Shown piece after piece: positions 32,544 through 34,611 of a DNA stretch of 34,611 bases. The position numbers and the translations under genes were made by a program. The notes beneath the pieces are model-generated. The model did no database searches, had not been told where the DNA came from, and saw nothing but the letters and a program-made list of their open reading frames with translations. Where the stretch lies: the NCBI RefSeq assembly GCF_020438995.1, contig NZ_JAGQTN010000125.1, forward strand, positions 1 through 34,611, in the 5' to 3' direction. This DNA comes from Gordonia sp. (in: high G+C Gram-positive bacteria). GTDB taxonomy: Bacteria; Actinomycetota; Actinomycetes; Mycobacteriales; Mycobacteriaceae. Within the stretch, counting starts at the first letter, position 1, and the number at the start of each line of letters is the position of its first letter.

Positions 32544-32915
32544 ATGGCAAAGATTCAGACAGTCACATTTGTCGACGACCTCGACGGCAAGGAACTCGAA
32601 CCCGACGATCAGCACACCATTTCCTGGACATGGCTGGGCGTGGACTACCAGTTGGACGTTTCCGGCGCCAACCTCGACAAAATCGAGAACGGCAAAGTCA
32701 CGGTAGCAAAGCTTCTTGACTCCTCCACCCGTATCGGTGGCCGTAAACGTTCCACCGCCGGCCGGGTGGCGGCGCCCGCTCCGAGCGCCCCGGCGCGAGG
32801 CGGAAGTTCCAACACCTCCGATATCCGCGAATGGGCGACGGAGAACGGTTACAGCGTCTCTCCGCGTGGCCGCATCGCCCGCGAGGTCATCGAGGCATAC
32901 GAAGCCGCTCACTGA
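32544..32915 (+). CDS. lsr2: Nucleoid-associated xenogeneic silencer Lsr2
   Basis: The 123-residue product has an N-terminal dimerisation domain (MAKIQTVTFVDDLDG ... YQLDVSGANLDKIE), a variable basic/Pro-Ala linker (residues 63-90) and a C-terminal DNA-binding domain. The latter contains SDIREWATENGYSVSPRGRI, where RGR (108-110) inserts into the minor groove of AT-rich DNA. Lsr2 silences horizontally acquired, AT-rich genes. The transcript seems leaderless. A long imperfect hairpin follows the stop. Confidence 0.96.
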   Translation: MAKIQTVTFVDDLDGKELEPDDQHTISWTWLGVDYQLDVSGANLDKIENGKVTVAKLLDSSTRIGGRKRSTAGRVAAPAPSAPARGGSSNTSDIREWATENGYSVSPRGRIAREVIEAYEAAH

Positions 32916-32935
32916 TTTCTTCTCAGCCCCTGTCC

Positions 32936-32978
32936 ACGGCTGCGGTCCGCACCGACCCTCGGTGTCGGCCGCAGCCGT
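32936..32978 (+). terminator. Terminator-like hairpin after lsr2
   Basis: The outer arms ACGGCTGCGG and CCGCAGCCGT enclose an inner CACCGA/TCGGTG hairpin. The following sequence is only moderately T-rich (TCCGGCTTCTT). Confidence 0.6.
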
Positions 32979-33051
32979 TCCGGCTTCTTGAGTGCAGCCT
33001 TCTTGGGCGACACCTTTGTCACCACCGCACCATTCGTGGGAAGGTCGACGC

Positions 33052-33723
33052 ATGGCACACGATCAATCCCATACCCATTCACCCGGTACGCACTCACCCG
33101 GCAGCCATCAACCGGGTAGTGCACCACACAGTGCACAGGAATGGGATGAGCGGTACAGCAGCGCCGACCGATTGTGGACGACACTCGTCAATCCGTCTCT
33201 CGTCGACGAGACCGGCGAATTGCCACCGGGAACCGCACTCGACGTCGGCTCCGGTGAGGGTGCCGACGCCCGTTGGCTCGCCGGCCAGGGCTGGCAGGTC
33301 ACGGCCGTGGACATCTCCCAGGTCGCCATCGACCGTGCCGCACAGCTCGATTCGGGAACCGGATCCGGAATCCACTGGCTACGCACCGATCTCACCGTCG
33401 ACGACGTACCGGGCAGTTTCGCGCTGATCAGCGCCCACTATTTCCCTATCCCCGCAGCCGATCTCGCGGTCGCGAAGAAGCTGGTGGCGGCCGTAGCACC
33501 CGGCGGAACGCTACTCGTGGTCGCCCACGACGAAAGCGGCATCCGCGCACACGGTATCGACCCCCACAACTACGTACAGCCCGCCGACTACAAAGCGCTG
33601 CTCGATGACTCGTGGACGATCATCACCGACGAAACCCGCCCACGCTCACGTCCCGCCGGTTCGCCTGCCTCCGGACAGCGCCACGTCCTCGACGTCGTCC
33701 TGCGCGCCCGACGGAACCCGTAA
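33052..33723 (+). CDS. Class I SAM-dependent methyltransferase
   Basis: The 223-residue product has a His/Ser/Pro-rich N-terminal repeat (HTHSPGTHSPGSHQPG, residues 7-22) that could bind metal. The Rossmann methyltransferase core is ALDVGSGEGADARWLAGQGW (motif I, about 62-82), VTAVDIS and LLVVAHDE. The AEWDERY-like EWDERYSSADRLW near residue 30 is typical of thiopurine- or tellurite-resistance-type methyltransferases. The start has GGGAAGG 7 nt upstream. Its substrate is unknown. The gene ends 71 nt before the CRISPR array; that gap holds no clear leader. Confidence 0.82.
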   Translation: MAHDQSHTHSPGTHSPGSHQPGSAPHSAQEWDERYSSADRLWTTLVNPSLVDETGELPPGTALDVGSGEGADARWLAGQGWQVTAVDISQVAIDRAAQLDSGTGSGIHWLRTDLTVDDVPGSFALISAHYFPIPAADLAVAKKLVAAVAPGGTLLVVAHDESGIRAHGIDPHNYVQPADYKALLDDSWTIITDETRPRSRPAGSPASGQRHVLDVVLRARRNP

Positions 33724-33794
33724 GGCACAGACTATTCGTCCTCTTTGAAGCCATCGCCGAGGTCACCGACGAACCCGAGGGTGTATTCATCCTT

Positions 33795-34611
33795 GTTGAG
33801 ACTCCCACCCCGGCGGGCTGCCGGGGTGCACGCGGGTGCGGTTCTTGTATCCGTGCGCCTCGTCGACGTTGAGACTCCCACCCCGGCGGGTTGCCGGGGT
33901 GCACGGCGCGAGGACTCTATCCCGACTCCGCCGGAACTGGTTGAGACTCCCACCCCGGCGGGCTGCCGGGGTGCACGTGGGACACGCAGTTCCAGTTCCC
34001 GCGGTGGGTCGTGTTGAGACTCCCACCCCGGCGGGCTGCCGGGGTGCACCCGCGCGCGGTGTCGCGCTCATAGTTCGCGCGATGGTTGAGACTCCCACCC
34101 CGGCGGGCTGCCGGGGTGCACGGTGGTGGTGCCTGTGGTGCGGCCGGCGATGACGTCGTTGAGACTCCCACCCCGGCGGGCTGCCGGGGTGCACCAACCA
34201 CTGGCCGACATCTGTTGCCACACACGCGAAGTTGAGACTCCCACCCCGGCGGGCTGCCGGGGTGCACGAGGCACAGCCGTGACCGCACATCGGCCCCTCA
34301 CCCGTTGAGACTCCCACCCCGGCGGGCTGCCGGGGTGCACGCCGTACGGTTCGCGGCCCACCGACCCACCCGCAGCGTTGAGACTCCCACCCCGGCGGGC
34401 TGCCGGGGTGCACTACGAAAAGTGGTGGCCTGAACTCCATGTGGGCGTTGAGACTCCCACCCCGGCGGGCTGCCGGGGCGCACGGCCGAACAAAGGGCGC
34501 TATTCGAGGTGGGGGCATGTTGAGACTCCCACCCCGGCGGGCTGCCGGGGTGCACCTACGTGGCAGGCCCCATCACCGGCCTGCCCGAGCTGTTGAGACT
34601 CCCACCCCGGC
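33795..34611. CRISPR. CRISPR array, 11 full repeats plus one cut by the window edge
   Basis: The 37-nt repeat begins GTTGAGACTCCC, has a stem ACCCCGGC/GCCGGGGT with a 5-nt loop, and ends GTGCAC. Repeats start at 33795, 33868, 33940, 34013, 34085, 34158, 34231, 34304, 34377, 34447, 34519 and 34592 (partial). The 11 unique spacers are 33-36 nt, mostly 36. Repeat 2 has one C-to-T and repeat 10 one T-to-C change; the others are identical. The complement of the repeat ends in GAGTCTCAAC after the stem, resembling the 3' handle of many class 1 repeats, so transcription from right to left is likely, with leader and cas genes beyond the right edge. The type cannot be assigned without cas genes. Confidence 0.97.

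Noticed and set aside
33732-34596. Long repetitive ORFs across the CRISPR array (APRQPAGVGVST and similar in several frames)
   Set aside because: They are translations of the 37-nt repeat; spacing of 70-73 nt shifts the frame at each unit, and no start or ribosome site supports them.

Overview
This 34.6 kb window is high-GC actinobacterial chromosome. It most resembles a Gordonia-like or Rhodococcus-like member of the Mycobacteriales. The evidence is an Lsr2 gene, the block prfB-mscS-(small membrane protein)-ftsE-ftsX-smpB in mycobacterial order, a fadE24/fadE23-like pair, a fadA-fadB pair, prpE, hisN, and a tmRNA tag (ADKNQRDYALAA) close to mycobacterial tags. The genus is an inference; no marker was compared against a database.

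Layout. 1-3.9 kb (+): the end of a DUF2339-type membrane protein, a small membrane protein and a LysE-type exporter joined by ATGA overlaps, then an APC permease. 4-6.5 kb: a DadA/PuuB-type FAD amine oxidase (-) and a YWTD beta-propeller protein (+). 6.5-6.9 kb: tmRNA (-) with a strong terminator. 7.1-10.7 kb: an LCAD-like acyl-CoA dehydrogenase (+), a lipoprotein zinc metallopeptidase (-) and a divergent GH27 lipoprotein (-). 10.7-15.4 kb (-): smpB, ftsX, ftsE, small membrane protein, mscS, prfB. 15.6-17.0 kb: an anchored hypothetical protein (-) and hisN (+). 17.0-18.0 kb: a rhodanese (-) and a divergent Lrp/AsnC regulator (+) that share a palindromic operator. 18.0-21.8 kb: a variable, decaying segment with a broken DUF559 gene, a VOC protein, frameshifted fragments, a small secreted protein and a broken hydrolase joined to a secreted-protein fragment. 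21.8-32.4 kb: an MBL hydrolase (-), fadE24-fadE23 (+), prpE (-), a methyltransferase (-), an HxlR-type regulator (+) and fadA-fadB (+). 32.5-33.7 kb: lsr2 and a methyltransferase. 33.8 kb to the right edge: a CRISPR array that runs off the window, with no cas gene visible.

How the genes fit together. Two ribosome-rescue components (tmRNA and SmpB) and release factor 2 lie within 9 kb of each other, with the FtsEX cell-division transporter between smpB and prfB. fadE24/23, prpE and fadAB form a fatty-acyl and propionyl-CoA degradation neighbourhood. The fadE24 and fadA promoters share a CTACC...GAGTA motif that could bind one regulator.

The features least explained by ordinary annotation are six copies of a long palindromic repeat. 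All six lie between 15.6 and 21.8 kb, each just 3' of a gene, with two kinds of conserved flank and, in two copies, an enlarged loop. The second point of interest is the CRISPR array, where two spacers read directly as recognisable phage-type protein motifs. At least seven genes also have a TANNNT -10 box exactly 7-8 nt before the start codon, which implies leaderless mRNAs.
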